A stretch of 60,173 nucleotides of DNA from Parvibaculum indicum (GTDB taxonomy: Bacteria > Pseudomonadota > Alphaproteobacteria > Parvibaculales > Parvibaculaceae), in assembly GCF_011762095.1 (NCBI RefSeq), contig NZ_JAASQO010000019.1, forward strand, positions 1-60,173. The letters run 5' to 3'. Shown piece after piece: positions 52,660-60,173 of this stretch (the first letter of the stretch is position 1; each line of letters starts with the position of its first letter). The notes under the pieces are model-generated. The model made no database searches, was not told the origin of the DNA, and worked only from the letters and a program-made list of their open reading frames with translations. The position numbers were made by a program, and so were the translations under genes.

Positions 52660-53334
52660 ATGGGGCTTTCATCCGCCGTTGCGCGCCATGCGAAGGGGTT
52701 TGCCGCGCGCCTGCTGGGCGTGTGTATCGCGATGCTCGCGGTGTCCGGCTGCGACGACGGGCAGGCTTGGCATGCCACCGATCTGTCGGGTGCGTTTCCG
52801 CCGCTGCATTTCGCCATGACCCGCGCCGATGACGGCAAGCAGGTGACGGAAGCGGATTATCGCGGCAAGGCGGTGCTGCTCTATTTCGGCTACACCTTCT
52901 GCCCCGATGTCTGCCCGACCACGCTCAGCCATATCAGCAATATTCTGGACCGCATGGGCAAGTCGGCGGACGATGTGCGCGTGCTCTTCGTGACCGTGGA
53001 TCCGAACCGCGACACGCTGCCGGACCTCAAGCGATATGCCGACGCCTTCGCGCCGCAGGTGGACGCGCTGCGCGGGACGCCCAACGAGCTTGCGGCGCTC
53101 GCCAAGCGCTATCGCGTTGCCTATACGGTGCGTCCGGCGAAGGATGACAGCGACTACGAAGTGTCGCACGGCTCCGCCGTCTATGTGTTCGACGGCGAGG
53201 GCCGGATCAGGCTGCTCTTTTCGTCGCTGTCGCGCGCGCAGCCGGATATGGACGGCATGACGACCGACCTTGAAAGACTGACGCGGGAAGATTCAGGCGG
53301 CGGCTGGCTGAGCCGCATCGCCGCCTGGTTCTAG
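52660..53334 (+). CDS. SCO1/SenC copper chaperone
   Basis: 224 residues, ATG 52660 after AGGAGG. Signal/lipobox region ends VSGC (Cys31), so likely a lipoprotein. Thioredoxin fold with the copper motif C81-P-D-V-C85 in YFGYTFCPDVCPTTL and the third ligand His170 in YEVSHGSAVYVFD. It delivers copper to the CuA centre of cytochrome oxidase. Convergent with a PCu(A)C gene 4 nt away, an association that supports a role in oxidase copper loading. Confidence 0.95.
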   Translation: MGLSSAVARHAKGFAARLLGVCIAMLAVSGCDDGQAWHATDLSGAFPPLHFAMTRADDGKQVTEADYRGKAVLLYFGYTFCPDVCPTTLSHISNILDRMGKSADDVRVLFVTVDPNRDTLPDLKRYADAFAPQVDALRGTPNELAALAKRYRVAYTVRPAKDDSDYEVSHGSAVYVFDGEGRIRLLFSSLSRAQPDMDGMTTDLERLTREDSGGGWLSRIAAWF

Positions 53335-53338
53335 GGTC

Positions 53339-53815
53339 TTATTTGCCGGTCGCGGTCGCGCCCTTGACGTCGAAGCTGCCGGTCAGCGTCGAGCCGTCCT
53401 TGAACTTCAGCGTGACCTCGGCAGTCGTGCCCGGCTTCAGCCCGGCGGCGGGCTTCATGCACATCAGGTGCTTGCCGCGGGGCGCGAAGCTGACGCTCTC
53501 GCCCGGCGCGACGGCGACTTCGGGGAGCATGACCATTTTGTCGCCCTTGCTCTCATGCAGCATGATGCTGCCGCAGGCGGGCGAGGATGCGCCGACAAGC
53601 GTGCGGGCTTCGCCGCTCTCATTGGTCAGCGTGAAATAACCGGCGGCGGGCCGGCTCGGCACGATGACCCGCATCCATGTGTCGGACAGGTTGAGGCCCG
53701 CCGCCTCGCCGGCAAACGCGGGCGCCGGTGCGAGCGCGCCCGTGCCGAGGGCCAGGGCGAGGCTACATGCCAGTCCAGCTTGCCGCATTGATGGCAGGAG
53801 ATGTTTCATCCTCAT
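53339..53815 (-). CDS. PCu(A)C-type periplasmic copper chaperone
   Basis: 158 residues: signal peptide ending APAFAGEA, then the DUF461/PCuAC cupredoxin-like fold with copper ligands H87 (MLHESKGD), M94/M96 and H116-x-M118 in GKHLMCMKP. The spacing resembles the H-M/H-x-M copper motif of the family. It works with SCO1 to insert Cu(I) into oxidase CuA or CuB. Its 5' end overlaps the upstream ctaG-like gene by 53 nt, indicating cotranscription. Confidence 0.93.
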   Translation of the reverse strand: MRMKHLLPSMRQAGLACSLALALGTGALAPAPAFAGEAAGLNLSDTWMRVIVPSRPAAGYFTLTNESGEARTLVGASSPACGSIMLHESKGDKMVMLPEVAVAPGESVSFAPRGKHLMCMKPAAGLKPGTTAEVTLKFKDGSTLTGSFDVKGATATGK

Positions 53816-54749
53816 TCTCGCTTTCTGCCTCTTCTTCGGCGAGGCGCATGAAATTCAGCACAAGCAATAACCCGACGGCGCTCATCATGGCACCCGGAAT
53901 CCACACGATGAGCCCGCCATAGGCCTGATCCGCCATGGCGTCGATCGAGGGATAGATGCGGCCGCACCAGTGATAGAACTCGTAGAGATCGCGGCTGGAA
54001 AAGGTGATGAAGGCCCCGATCAGGATTTGCGGGAACATCACCCCCATCAGAATGCCGCTTCGCGCCAGGAACCCCAGACGGGCGGGCGGCGAGGGGCGCG
54101 GATCGAAGATCAGGCTCCAGAACAGGATCCCGTCCACCACCATGGACCAGTTCATGAGGGAGTAGAGCCGGGGGTCGACCATGACCCGGAAATGAATGTC
54201 CGGGATCAGCCAGAGATAGATGAGCCCGACGAAGAGGAAGGCGGCGAGCGCCGGCTGCTGGACGACATGCATGACGCGCCTGAGCCAGTGCGCGCGGCAA
54301 AGCCGTGCGAGCGGCCCCGGCATGCCGCGCAGGATCGTCGCGCCCGGCCAGCCGAGCACGATCAGCATCGGCCCCAGATGGTGCATGACGATGTGCTGGA
54401 AGCGATTGAGGAAAAACATGTGCTGCGCGAGATAATCGTAGCGCGTCATCAGCACGGCGTAGGTAAGGGCAAGGCCCGCCACGAAACAGGCGATGCGCCA
54501 TTTCGCCGGGCGTTCCCCGGGCGAAGAGAGTTGCAGCCCCCGGACGAACCACCAGAGCGCAAGCCAGAAGGACACGAATTCGAGCGGGTAGAAATCCCAC
54601 GGCGCCCAGACGGGCAGCAGCGTGGGCACATTGCGGCAGAGCCACCATAAAGCGGCGCTCGCCGCGGCCAGCAGCAGATAGACCGCGCCGTCCATGAACG
54701 GAAGGGAGGCCCGGCGCGGCAGCGCCTTCTGGAGAGCGGTGGTCACCAT
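53763..54749 (-). CDS. CtaG_caa3-type cytochrome oxidase assembly protein
   Basis: 328 residues from ATG 54749 (AAGGA 5 nt upstream); longer frames back to 54896 cross the terminator and lack ribosome sites. Polytopic membrane protein of the caa3-type CtaG family with about seven helices and conserved His/Asp/Arg residues: FLNRFQHIVMHHLGPMLIVLGWP, LWLIPDIHFRVMVDPRLYSLMNWSMVVDGILFW, and YHWCGRIYPSIDAMADQAYGGLIVWIPG. It takes part in copper insertion into haem-copper oxidases, consistent with adjacent PCuAC and SCO1. Confidence 0.92.
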   Translation of the reverse strand: MVTTALQKALPRRASLPFMDGAVYLLLAAASAALWWLCRNVPTLLPVWAPWDFYPLEFVSFWLALWWFVRGLQLSSPGERPAKWRIACFVAGLALTYAVLMTRYDYLAQHMFFLNRFQHIVMHHLGPMLIVLGWPGATILRGMPGPLARLCRAHWLRRVMHVVQQPALAAFLFVGLIYLWLIPDIHFRVMVDPRLYSLMNWSMVVDGILFWSLIFDPRPSPPARLGFLARSGILMGVMFPQILIGAFITFSSRDLYEFYHWCGRIYPSIDAMADQAYGGLIVWIPGAMMSAVGLLLVLNFMRLAEEEAESENEDETSPAINAASWTGM

Positions 54750-54855
54750 TCGCATCCTTGAAGCATACCCCAAGGGTGCTAGTCCCTGCCGCCCGAAATG
54801 CCAAGTGGGCGCGCCCGCGTCCGGTCGTCGCAATGGCCGCGAAAGGCATTCGGAC

Positions 54856-54985
54856 AAAAGAAGAGGGAGCCCTTTCGGGCTCCCTTGAGATGCCACTGGC
54901 TGCGAGAGGGAGGTGAGGGGGGGACACCGGGATCGCGCAGTGGAGCAACTGAAGCGGTTTGCCTACGTGGTACCGCCGTCGTTGT
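54856..54985 (-). ncRNA. Candidate FNR-controlled small RNA with anti-Shine-Dalgarno loop
   Basis: Reading the minus strand from about 54985: hairpin 1 has stem GCGGT/ACCGC (54976-54954); hairpin 2 has stem CCACTG/CAGTGG (54943-54893), whose loop holds a C/U-rich run complementary to ribosome sites (CCTCACCTCCCTCTC, 54918-54904); then an intrinsic terminator at 54884-54865 with a T-rich tail. Upstream are a CATTAT -10 (54998-54993) and an FNR-type box centred near 55026.5, 41.5 nt before the inferred start. No ORF fits. Predicted length is 120-130 nt. Expression is not shown; all parts are inferred from sequence. Confidence 0.55.
54858..54884 (-). terminator. Rho-independent terminator of the candidate small RNA
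   Basis: Perfect 8-bp stem GGGAGCCC-GAAA-GGGCTCCC on the minus strand (54884-54865) followed by TCTTCTTTT. It lies upstream of, not downstream of, the ctaG-like gene, and no protein gene to its right is read in this direction, so it must end another transcript. Confidence 0.75.
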
Positions 54986-54992
54986 GAAGATC

Positions 54993-55033
54993 ATAATGAC
55001 AGGTATACGTGCCGGGGCCTTGATCTGGATCAT
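54993..55033 (-). promoter_or_regulatory. FNR/Anr-type box with -10 element
   Basis: TTGATCTGGATCAT at 55020-55033 matches TTGAT-N4-ATCAA in 9 of 10 positions. On the minus strand a CATTAT -10 lies at 54998-54993, placing the box centre at about -41.5, the class II activator position. On the plus strand no -10 is found at the right distance, so the promoter points to the small RNA and, beyond its terminator, to ctaG. Confidence 0.6.
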
Positions 55034-55233
55034 TTATGGTGATTTAGCCCGCCAGGGCCGGATTTCCGCCCGGTTCGCGGTCAGGGGGGAGTTGACGAAA
55101 GCGGACCCTTGCGCATAAGTTCCGGGCCTCGCGACGCGGGATTCCCGCGCTTTGCGCACCAAGTGCCGATCACGGCGCCATTTGCGGTATTTTTACTGTA
55201 TCCGGGCATAAAAGCCCGGCCGGCTCAGGCTCT
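55034..55233. other. Non-coding gap before tRNA-Gln
   Basis: About 200 bases without a gene. A GCCCGG...CCGGGC-type hairpin (GCCCGGCCGG near 55214) lies just upstream of the tRNA; the tRNA promoter should be here (TTTTTACTGTATCC near 55190), but no clear -35/-10 pair is assigned. Confidence 0.4.
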
Positions 55234-55307
55234 TGGGGGATCGTCTAATGGTAGGACAGCGGACTCTGACTCCGCCAGTCTAGGTTCGAATCCTAGTCCC
55301 CCAGCCA
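55234..55307 (+). tRNA. trnQ: tRNA-Gln (anticodon CTG)
   Basis: Full cloverleaf: acceptor TGGGGGA/TCCCCCA, D arm with GGTAGGACA, anticodon stem GCGGA/TCCGC with loop CTCTGAC giving anticodon CTG (reads CAG), T arm with GGTTCGAATCC, discriminator G and encoded CCA at 55305-55307. The tyrosine integrase gene begins 57 nt after it, so the 3' end is the likely attachment site. Confidence 0.97.
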
Positions 55308-55364
55308 ACTTCTCATAAGACATTGAAATCGTGGGAGTTTTCGCCCAGCAGAAGGTCATCTTCT

Positions 55365-57083
55365 ATGGGGTCACCCACAACTCGCCCACATGCCACCCAC
55401 ATCAGCCGCAAGAAGGGCATGTACTACTACCGGCGGCGAATCCCTTGCTCCACTAGGGAGGTCAGCCTATCCCTGCGGACCGATGATTTTTGGGTTGCCG
55501 GTCGGCGGGCTCGCGCTCTCGGCAGCCTCTTCGATTTTGTATTGAGTTCACGCCCCCTCATGATCCCCGAGCTACAAGACATTCTCAGGCGGTACCTTCA
55601 GCGCCTCGTGGACGAAGACCTCCAGCGCCACCTCGCCACTCCACCTGGAGAACCCCTCTACGCTGGCTTTGTGCCCGCGAGCGAAGAGGATGCCGTCGAT
55701 GCGGACATGGAAGTTCTTTCTCACATTCGCTCCGACCTCAGAGAGGCGCTCGCACACAGGAAATATGAGAGGTTTGGGGACGAGATCGATGCCCTGATGA
55801 AGGAGAATGATCTCCCTGCTTCTTCCCGCCCTGCGTTGGGCATGGGGGTCCTTCAAGCCCAGCTGCAGCTCGTGAAACTTCAAGAAGAGCGGCGGATGCA
55901 GCCGGTGCCCGAGATCGTCCTTGAGCCTTCACTAGTGGTCGAGAGCGTTTCTCAGAAGGCTCCAGAGCCCGAAGGACCATTGCTGCAGGAGGTGCTGCCC
56001 AAGTTCTTCAAGCAGATGCGGCAGTCAGAGGAGTGGACAGAGCACACGCTGGGTCAGAACAGGCAGACATACGAGATGTTCGTGCAACTCAACGGCAACC
56101 TGCCCGTCACGGCCTACACCAAGAAGGATCACTTCACCCCCTTCTACGACATGCTGACAGCGTTGCCGTCCCTGTGGTCGAAGGCCCGAGAATGGCGCGA
56201 CATGACGCCGATGGAGATCGTCGAGCACACGGCTGAAGATGATGCAGTGCCACGGCTGGCAATGAAGACCGTAAAGCGTCACTTCAGCGCCTTGGGGCGC
56301 CTGTTCACCTATCTGATCAAGCGTGGCCTGTATGAGGGAGAGAACCCCGCTCACGGCTTTGAGTTTCCCTCCAAGGGACGCGCAAAGTCGCGGAGGCATA
56401 TGTGGGAGGGCGATACGCTGACAGCTCTGTTTCGGTCGCCGGTCTGGACTGGGATGATGTCCGAAAGTCGGCGTACAGAACCTGGAGAAGTCATCGTGCG
56501 CGATGAGAAGTTCTGGTTGCCGATCTTGGCCCTGTACCATGGCAACCGCCTTGAGGAGTTCGCTCAGCTCGTGGCGGGCGATGTTCGGGAGGAAGATGGC
56601 ATTCCGTTTTTCGACGTGAACGATGACGGCGACAAGCAGCTCAAGAACGAGCAGTCCAGGCGGCGCATCCCGATTCATCCTGAAGTGGTGCGCATCGGCT
56701 TCCTTGAGTACGTGAAAGCGAATGCACCCAACTCAGAAGACCGCGTGTTCCCGAACCTCAAGCCCGGCGGCCCCGACAAGCGTCTGGGGTACACATTCAC
56801 GAAATGGTGGTCGCGGTATCGACGGCAGATCGGTCTCTATGAGGTGGGGTTGGACTACCACTCGTTTCGGCACGGGGTGACCACGAAGCTGTTTGACGCA
56901 GGCGCTAGCGCGGCCATCGTCGATGAGATCACGGGGCATGAAGGGCAGGGGACGAGCAGCAAAGTGTACCACAAGGGCAGCGGCCTAAATGCTCTTAGGG
57001 ATGCCATTCAGAAGATCGAATGGCCGGAGGTCGACTTCTCGCACCTATACGTCAGCACCGACGGTGTGGTTGCAATTCGCTAA
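55365..57083 (+). CDS. Tyrosine site-specific integrase (DUF6538 N-terminus)
   Basis: 572 residues from ATG 55365 (GAAGG upstream). N-terminal DUF6538-like segment (MYYYRRRIPCSTREVSLSLRTDDFWVAGRRARAL), a long central linker, SAM-like core-binding domain (about 220-330) and catalytic domain with Arg395 (HGNRLEEFAQL), a Lys in KNEQSRRRIPIHP, His499-x-x-Arg502 (HSFRHG), His525 (TGHEGQG) and Tyr535 (SSKVYHKG). All five-to-six catalytic residues are present. Placement beside tRNA-Gln indicates that it inserts the island there. Confidence 0.93.
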   Translation: MGSPTTRPHATHISRKKGMYYYRRRIPCSTREVSLSLRTDDFWVAGRRARALGSLFDFVLSSRPLMIPELQDILRRYLQRLVDEDLQRHLATPPGEPLYAGFVPASEEDAVDADMEVLSHIRSDLREALAHRKYERFGDEIDALMKENDLPASSRPALGMGVLQAQLQLVKLQEERRMQPVPEIVLEPSLVVESVSQKAPEPEGPLLQEVLPKFFKQMRQSEEWTEHTLGQNRQTYEMFVQLNGNLPVTAYTKKDHFTPFYDMLTALPSLWSKAREWRDMTPMEIVEHTAEDDAVPRLAMKTVKRHFSALGRLFTYLIKRGLYEGENPAHGFEFPSKGRAKSRRHMWEGDTLTALFRSPVWTGMMSESRRTEPGEVIVRDEKFWLPILALYHGNRLEEFAQLVAGDVREEDGIPFFDVNDDGDKQLKNEQSRRRIPIHPEVVRIGFLEYVKANAPNSEDRVFPNLKPGGPDKRLGYTFTKWWSRYRRQIGLYEVGLDYHSFRHGVTTKLFDAGASAAIVDEITGHEGQGTSSKVYHKGSGLNALRDAIQKIEWPEVDFSHLYVSTDGVVAIR

Positions 57084-57168
57084 CGATTTGCCCCTAGAGA
57101 CTGCCCCGCAGCAGCTCTCGCTCGCTGCACCCACCTCATAACCAAGAAACTCGAATCTCGGAGAACTC

Positions 57169-57582
57169 ATGAAGCACATTTGCGCCTTCTTGTCCCTTTT
57201 CGTTGCCGTCTCGGTAACTGGCTGCGTGAGCCACGAAAACTCGACATCCGGTCGCGCCAAGACCTCGATGATCGGCATGTCCAGAGAACAAGTTCTTCAG
57301 TGCGCTGGTGTCCCTCAAGGCACGATGAAAGTCGGCGACACAGAAGTCTGGAAGTATGCGGGAGAGGGTGGCGTGTCGGCTCATCTCGGATCAAACGGTA
57401 ACATTGATGGCGAGACCGCCCTGTGCCAAGTCGCAGTTCTGTTCCAAGGGGACGAAGCAAAGGATGTCCGCTTTTCGAGCAATAACACAGGCTTGCTCAA
57501 GGGGCGCAGCATGTTAAATGCGATCATGGGTGAACAATACCCTGTATGCGCACGTATAATAGCTCCGTGTACCGCTCAATAA
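57169..57582 (+). CDS. SmpA/OmlA-like lipoprotein in island
   Basis: 137 residues. Signal peptide with lipobox VTGC (Cys19), then MIGMSREQVLQCAGVPQGTMKVGDTEVWKYAGEG, which has the start of the BamE/SmpA-OmlA fold (MSREQV...GVP...VWKY). Three further Cys. ATG 57169 follows CGGAGAAC. Small lipoproteins of this pattern are common in islands; function not known. Confidence 0.75.
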   Translation: MKHICAFLSLFVAVSVTGCVSHENSTSGRAKTSMIGMSREQVLQCAGVPQGTMKVGDTEVWKYAGEGGVSAHLGSNGNIDGETALCQVAVLFQGDEAKDVRFSSNNTGLLKGRSMLNAIMGEQYPVCARIIAPCTAQ

Positions 57583-57622
57583 ATCGTCGTGATAGCATGA
57601 GGAAGAGGAGGCGCTAGATCGT

Positions 57623-57958
57623 GTGAGGCGGTTCAGCTTTAATGTGACCGGCGCTTTCTCTACTGCAATGAAAAAGGATTACAAGAAGGGCAAGGTCAGT
57701 GCTGAGAAGGCCCGTGAACGCATTCACGACGCCGCTGGCGGCATTAACCTCGCAACATGGGTGCTGGTGATGGGTGAGAAAGACCCGGTCGTAGAGGCCC
57801 TGGAGCGGTACAAGGTGCCCGTGACCCGGAGCAACTGGATCAAGTTCAGTTACCCGGATGGCCCTCCGAAACCGTGGACGGCGGAGCATGAGGCGGAGCT
57901 TCCAGAGGAACTCCAGCTCAAATCCAAGGAAGATGGCAGCATCTTCAACGAGATGTGA
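57623..57958 (+). CDS. Hypothetical protein in island
   Basis: 111 residues from GTG 57623; an in-frame ATG (MKKDYKKGKV) at 57668 is an alternative. The protein is basic in its first half (MKKDYKKGKVSAEKARERIHDAAGG) and acidic at the end (EHEAELPEELQLKSKEDGS). No family recognised. It sits between the lipoprotein and the serine recombinase, on the same strand. Confidence 0.5.
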   Translation: MRRFSFNVTGAFSTAMKKDYKKGKVSAEKARERIHDAAGGINLATWVLVMGEKDPVVEALERYKVPVTRSNWIKFSYPDGPPKPWTAEHEAELPEELQLKSKEDGSIFNEM

Positions 57959-58069
57959 CCAAAAGGGGGGCTTCGGCCCGGCGAGGTCCCTATCTTTTTC
58001 AAAGAACATATTCTGGGTGTGCAATAAAACTTGCGAGCCTGCCTCTTTCGGGCATGGAGGAGGGCTCGG

Positions 58070-58798
58070 ATGGGTGTTACATTTCAGACAACGACCGTCG
58101 TCAGTAATGAGATAAACACCGTGAAGAAGCCGTACCTGGGCTATGCCCGCGTCTCCACCGACAAGCAGGGCCGCAGTGGCCTCAGCCTCGAAGCCCAAGA
58201 GGGCGCGATCCAGGACTATGTGAGCCGCCAGGGAGGGAAGCTCCTTCAGCCCATCTACGTCGAGGTGGAGAGCGGCAAAAACACGGCACGACCGGAACTC
58301 ACCTCGGCCCTTGAACGTGCCCACCTCCTGGGGGCTACCATCGTCGTCGCCAAGCTGGATCGCCTGAGCCGCGATGCCTCCTTCCTGATGGAATTGGTGA
58401 AGTCGGGTGTGGATGTCGTCTTCTGCGACATGCCCGAGTTGCCCGAAGGCCCCATGGGCAGCTTCATGCTCCGCCTCATGGGCTCTATCGCAGAACTGGA
58501 GGTCGGCCTCATCAGCCAGAGGACCAAGGTTGCCCTGGAGGCCGCGAGAGCCCGTGGCGTGACTCTGGGGGGCTACCGTGGTGGACCAAAGGTTGATCCG
58601 AAGCTCGGGCTCAAGGCGCGTCAGGAGAAGGCACAGGCGTTCAGGGAGCGTGTGCTAACGGTCATCGACGACCTCGATCCCGATGGCACCATGTCGGCCA
58701 ATCAGATTGCCAAGGAGCTATCCGCGCTGGGCGTTAGGACGCCGAGGGGAAAGACACAGTGGACGGCGGCACAGGTGATCCGGCTGGGTAAGGACTAA
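58070..58798 (+). CDS. Serine recombinase/resolvase
   Basis: 242 residues from ATG 58070, preceded by GGAGGAGGG at 5 nt. Resolvase catalytic domain with nucleophile Ser29 in YLGYARVSTDKQG, the arginine cluster in AKLDRLSRD, and GSFMLRLMGSIAELEVGLISQRT (E-helix region). A C-terminal HTH-like segment (MSANQIAKELSALGVRTPRGKTQWTAAQVIRLG) binds DNA. Too short for a large integrase, it is of the DNA-invertase/resolvase size class. It may resolve or invert DNA in the island. Confidence 0.93.
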   Translation: MGVTFQTTTVVSNEINTVKKPYLGYARVSTDKQGRSGLSLEAQEGAIQDYVSRQGGKLLQPIYVEVESGKNTARPELTSALERAHLLGATIVVAKLDRLSRDASFLMELVKSGVDVVFCDMPELPEGPMGSFMLRLMGSIAELEVGLISQRTKVALEAARARGVTLGGYRGGPKVDPKLGLKARQEKAQAFRERVLTVIDDLDPDGTMSANQIAKELSALGVRTPRGKTQWTAAQVIRLGKD

Positions 58799-58943
58799 AT
58801 CCAATCGATGATTGCGTCGACGACCGTATCAACTTCTCCCAGGGTTCGAGGCGCAACGAAGACTCGGGCTCCTACGCGCATTTGCCATCCTCATGCCGGG
58901 GGCATAGGGTTTCGTTCCATAACCGACGTTGATGGAGTTGCTC

Positions 58944-59204
58944 GTGAGACAGTTTCTCGTGATCGCCCTAGCACTGGCTGCGCCGCTTGCCCTGGGCGGG
59001 TGTGCCGTGACCGCCTCGCCAGTCACCGGCCCGGAGGGCAAGACCGCCTACTCCATGAAATGCTCCGGCTATATGCGGACGCTGGATGATTGCTACAAAA
59101 AGGCGGGAGAACTCTGCCCTACGGGCTACACGATTGATGCCATGCCAACCAGCGCAATCGGGCCGGGCTCCTACATGATGATCTCCTGCAAAGACAAATC
59201 CTGA
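58944..59204 (+). CDS. Small Cys-rich lipoprotein
   Basis: 86 residues from GTG 58944, with GGAG 6 nt upstream; ATG 58932 would add a few residues. Signal peptide RQFLVIALALAAPLALGGC (lipobox LGGC), then MKCSGYMRTLDDCYKKAGELCPTGYTIDAMP with four Cys likely in disulfides, ending MMISCKDKS. Resembles small YbfA/DUF-type secreted proteins but is not assigned to a family. Confidence 0.7.
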   Translation: MRQFLVIALALAAPLALGGCAVTASPVTGPEGKTAYSMKCSGYMRTLDDCYKKAGELCPTGYTIDAMPTSAIGPGSYMMISCKDKS

Positions 59205-59757
59205 CACCCGACAACTTTCACGCCTTCGCCCTGTTAGACAATGGCCTACTACACGCTGGTGCCAATGATTGTGCTGAGATGGTTTGGTGGTCGCAGCCGA
59301 AACCCGGCGGATGACACTGGCCTTGCCGCGCTCCCCATGGACCTGAAACCCATACTGAATGCTTAGTGGCTCAGGCGCGTGGGACTCCTAGACATTTTGA
59401 CCCCCGGGGATCTGAATGTCGTCGGTTCAAAAAAGGGGCTAAAGGGTCGAAGTTGTTGTTGATGGTGGTCGGACCTTTGAAGGAACACCTCCCATGATCA
59501 TCACCCTCTTCCACAACATCAATGTACGAACTCTGTGGCAACACAGGTGTGCACGGGTGACACCGAGCGTCATCGGATTCCTTTGAGACTGTAGTGGGAG
59601 ATGGTTGTGGATGATATCGGCGGAACAAAAGCCCACCACCACAACTCCTCTAGTCTCCTAAGAGACAGAAGAACAATGATGATGGGCTGATGGTGTTGGG
59701 ACGAAGGTCCGTCGCCGATAGCTACCCTTTCCCTATAATACTATAGAGCCTGGGTCG
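59205..59757. other. Poorly coding island DNA
   Basis: About 550 bases without a convincing gene: reading frames are short, lack ribosome sites and show no family resemblance. The GC content is lower than upstream. GTTGTGG near 59605 and CCACAAC near 59638 could pair. May be remnants or RNA of unknown function. Confidence 0.4.
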
Positions 59758-60063
59758 TTATCCTGAGAGCTGAGGCTCCATGACGAGTGACCGCCCCTGA
59801 AGTGACCAGGGTGTCCCCTCGATAGCCATGTTCCTGGCTTTGTTGAACGTGGTGTTGGCGATCTCTTCTCCGACCTTAGTCGCGATAAGTGACTTCAGTT
59901 TCTTTGAAGAGACCCTGGTCACTTCGGCTCCCATGATCCCCAAGGTCTCACGGATCACAGATGCCACGTGCTGTGTCCAGCCACGGGATGATTGTGAGAG
60001 GTACTTGGGTTCCCACGGAATCCACTGAGCCCCGGGGAGATAGGGCTCAAGTAGCCTTCTCAC
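59758..60063 (-). CDS. Possible hypothetical protein fragment at right end
   Basis: 101-residue frame from GTG 60063 with natural-looking composition (LLEPYLPGAQWIPWEPKYLSQ ... RVSSKKLKSLIATKVGEEIANTTFNKARNMA). The frame stays open 11 codons further upstream to a stop, without an ATG. A second minus-strand frame ending at 60060 (AGCDRNTAYHDMVLR) also looks protein-like and overlaps the first. Together they could be parts of one gene broken by a frameshift. No family recognised. Confidence 0.3.
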   Translation of the reverse strand: MRRLLEPYLPGAQWIPWEPKYLSQSSRGWTQHVASVIRETLGIMGAEVTRVSSKKLKSLIATKVGEEIANTTFNKARNMAIEGTPWSLQGRSLVMEPQLSG

Positions 60064-60173
60064 CTCAACACCATGTCGTGGTAAGCGGTGTTCCGGTCAC
60101 ACCCCGCCCATTTCACCGGCTTGTTTTCGGCTTCCAGCGTTTCGCGAGCTTGAGGACTTCGAGACGGAGTTCA

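Larger units (their letters stand above)
55234..59204. mobile_element. Left part of a tRNA-Gln-linked genomic island
   Basis: Tyrosine integrase directly after tRNA-Gln, then small lipoproteins and a serine recombinase, with codon use and GC unlike the preceding 50 kb. The attL is expected in the tRNA 3' end (TTCGAATCCTAGTCCCCCA). No second copy of that sequence is seen up to the window end, so the island probably continues beyond 60173 and the right limit is unknown. Confidence 0.65.

Noticed and set aside
54779-55033. Minus-strand 84-codon ORF over the candidate small RNA
   Set aside because: It would be translated through an intrinsic terminator, has no ribosome site, and its composition is Pro/Arg/Ser-rich without resemblance to a family.
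59380-59420. Right attachment site of the island (CCTAG...CCCCC)
   Set aside because: Only short scattered matches to the tRNA 3' end; not a direct repeat.

Overview
The window has the look of a high-GC alphaproteobacterial chromosome. This is inferred from the Tad/CpaB-F pilus locus, the CtaG/PCuAC/SCO copper genes, the dispersed palindromic repeats and the strong Shine-Dalgarno sites. A Parvibaculum-like hydrocarbon- or surfactant-using member of the Hyphomicrobiales would fit, but the sequence alone does not fix the genus.

1-17.4 kb, cell surface and type IVc pilus: tadG (-); a glycine-rich repeat lipoprotein; an orphan TpsB/FhaC-type outer-membrane translocator (-); then the main Tad operon cpaB-cpaC-cpaE-cpaF-tadB-tadC-tadD-small secreted protein, followed by flp and tadE. 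CpaE has lost its Walker A lysine and no prepilin peptidase is present. A histidine kinase and an OmpR-type response regulator sit tail to tail after tadE, followed by a small ORF and a Rap1a/Tai-like secreted protein.

17.5-29.8 kb, handling of hydrophobic or sulfated substrates: a P450 and a PF10118 metal-dependent hydrolase, divergent from an AraC-type regulator; two more repeat lipoproteins of the same family; a DUF1302 outer-membrane protein; then a sulfatase with its own formylglycine-generating enzyme behind a perfect 7-5-7 dyad; and a beta-barrel porin that begins at TTG.

29.8-46.3 kb, transport and amine/lactate catabolism: a PadR-controlled RND pump and adaptor; a Fe(3+)-type ABC transporter; NhaA divergent from an OxyR-like LysR regulator that lacks the redox cysteines but has an OxyR-type dyad in its promoter; lutABC; and eutBC without microcompartment genes.

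46.3-55.3 kb: an unrecognised gene; two copies of a palindromic repeat; a crotonase and a PaaK-like ligase; a YtcJ-type amidohydrolase with a Cys/His-rich N-terminus; a RodZ-like HTH/SH3 membrane protein; SCO1, PCu(A)C and CtaG_caa3 copper-delivery genes; and, in an apparently empty 480-bp gap, a candidate FNR-controlled small RNA: FNR-type box, -10, two hairpins with a C-rich anti-Shine-Dalgarno loop, and an intrinsic terminator, about 125 nt in all.

55.2-60.2 kb: tRNA-Gln(CUG) followed immediately by a tyrosine integrase, small lipoproteins, a serine recombinase and poorly coding DNA, which looks like a genomic island integrated at the tRNA 3' end. Its right end is not in the window.

Best leads for new biology: the FNR-box small RNA at 54.86-55.03 kb; the CA-rich TAAGTA element shared upstream of flp, a repeat lipoprotein, tpsB and perhaps tadG; the repeat-lipoprotein family itself; and the cysteine-less OxyR-like regulator.
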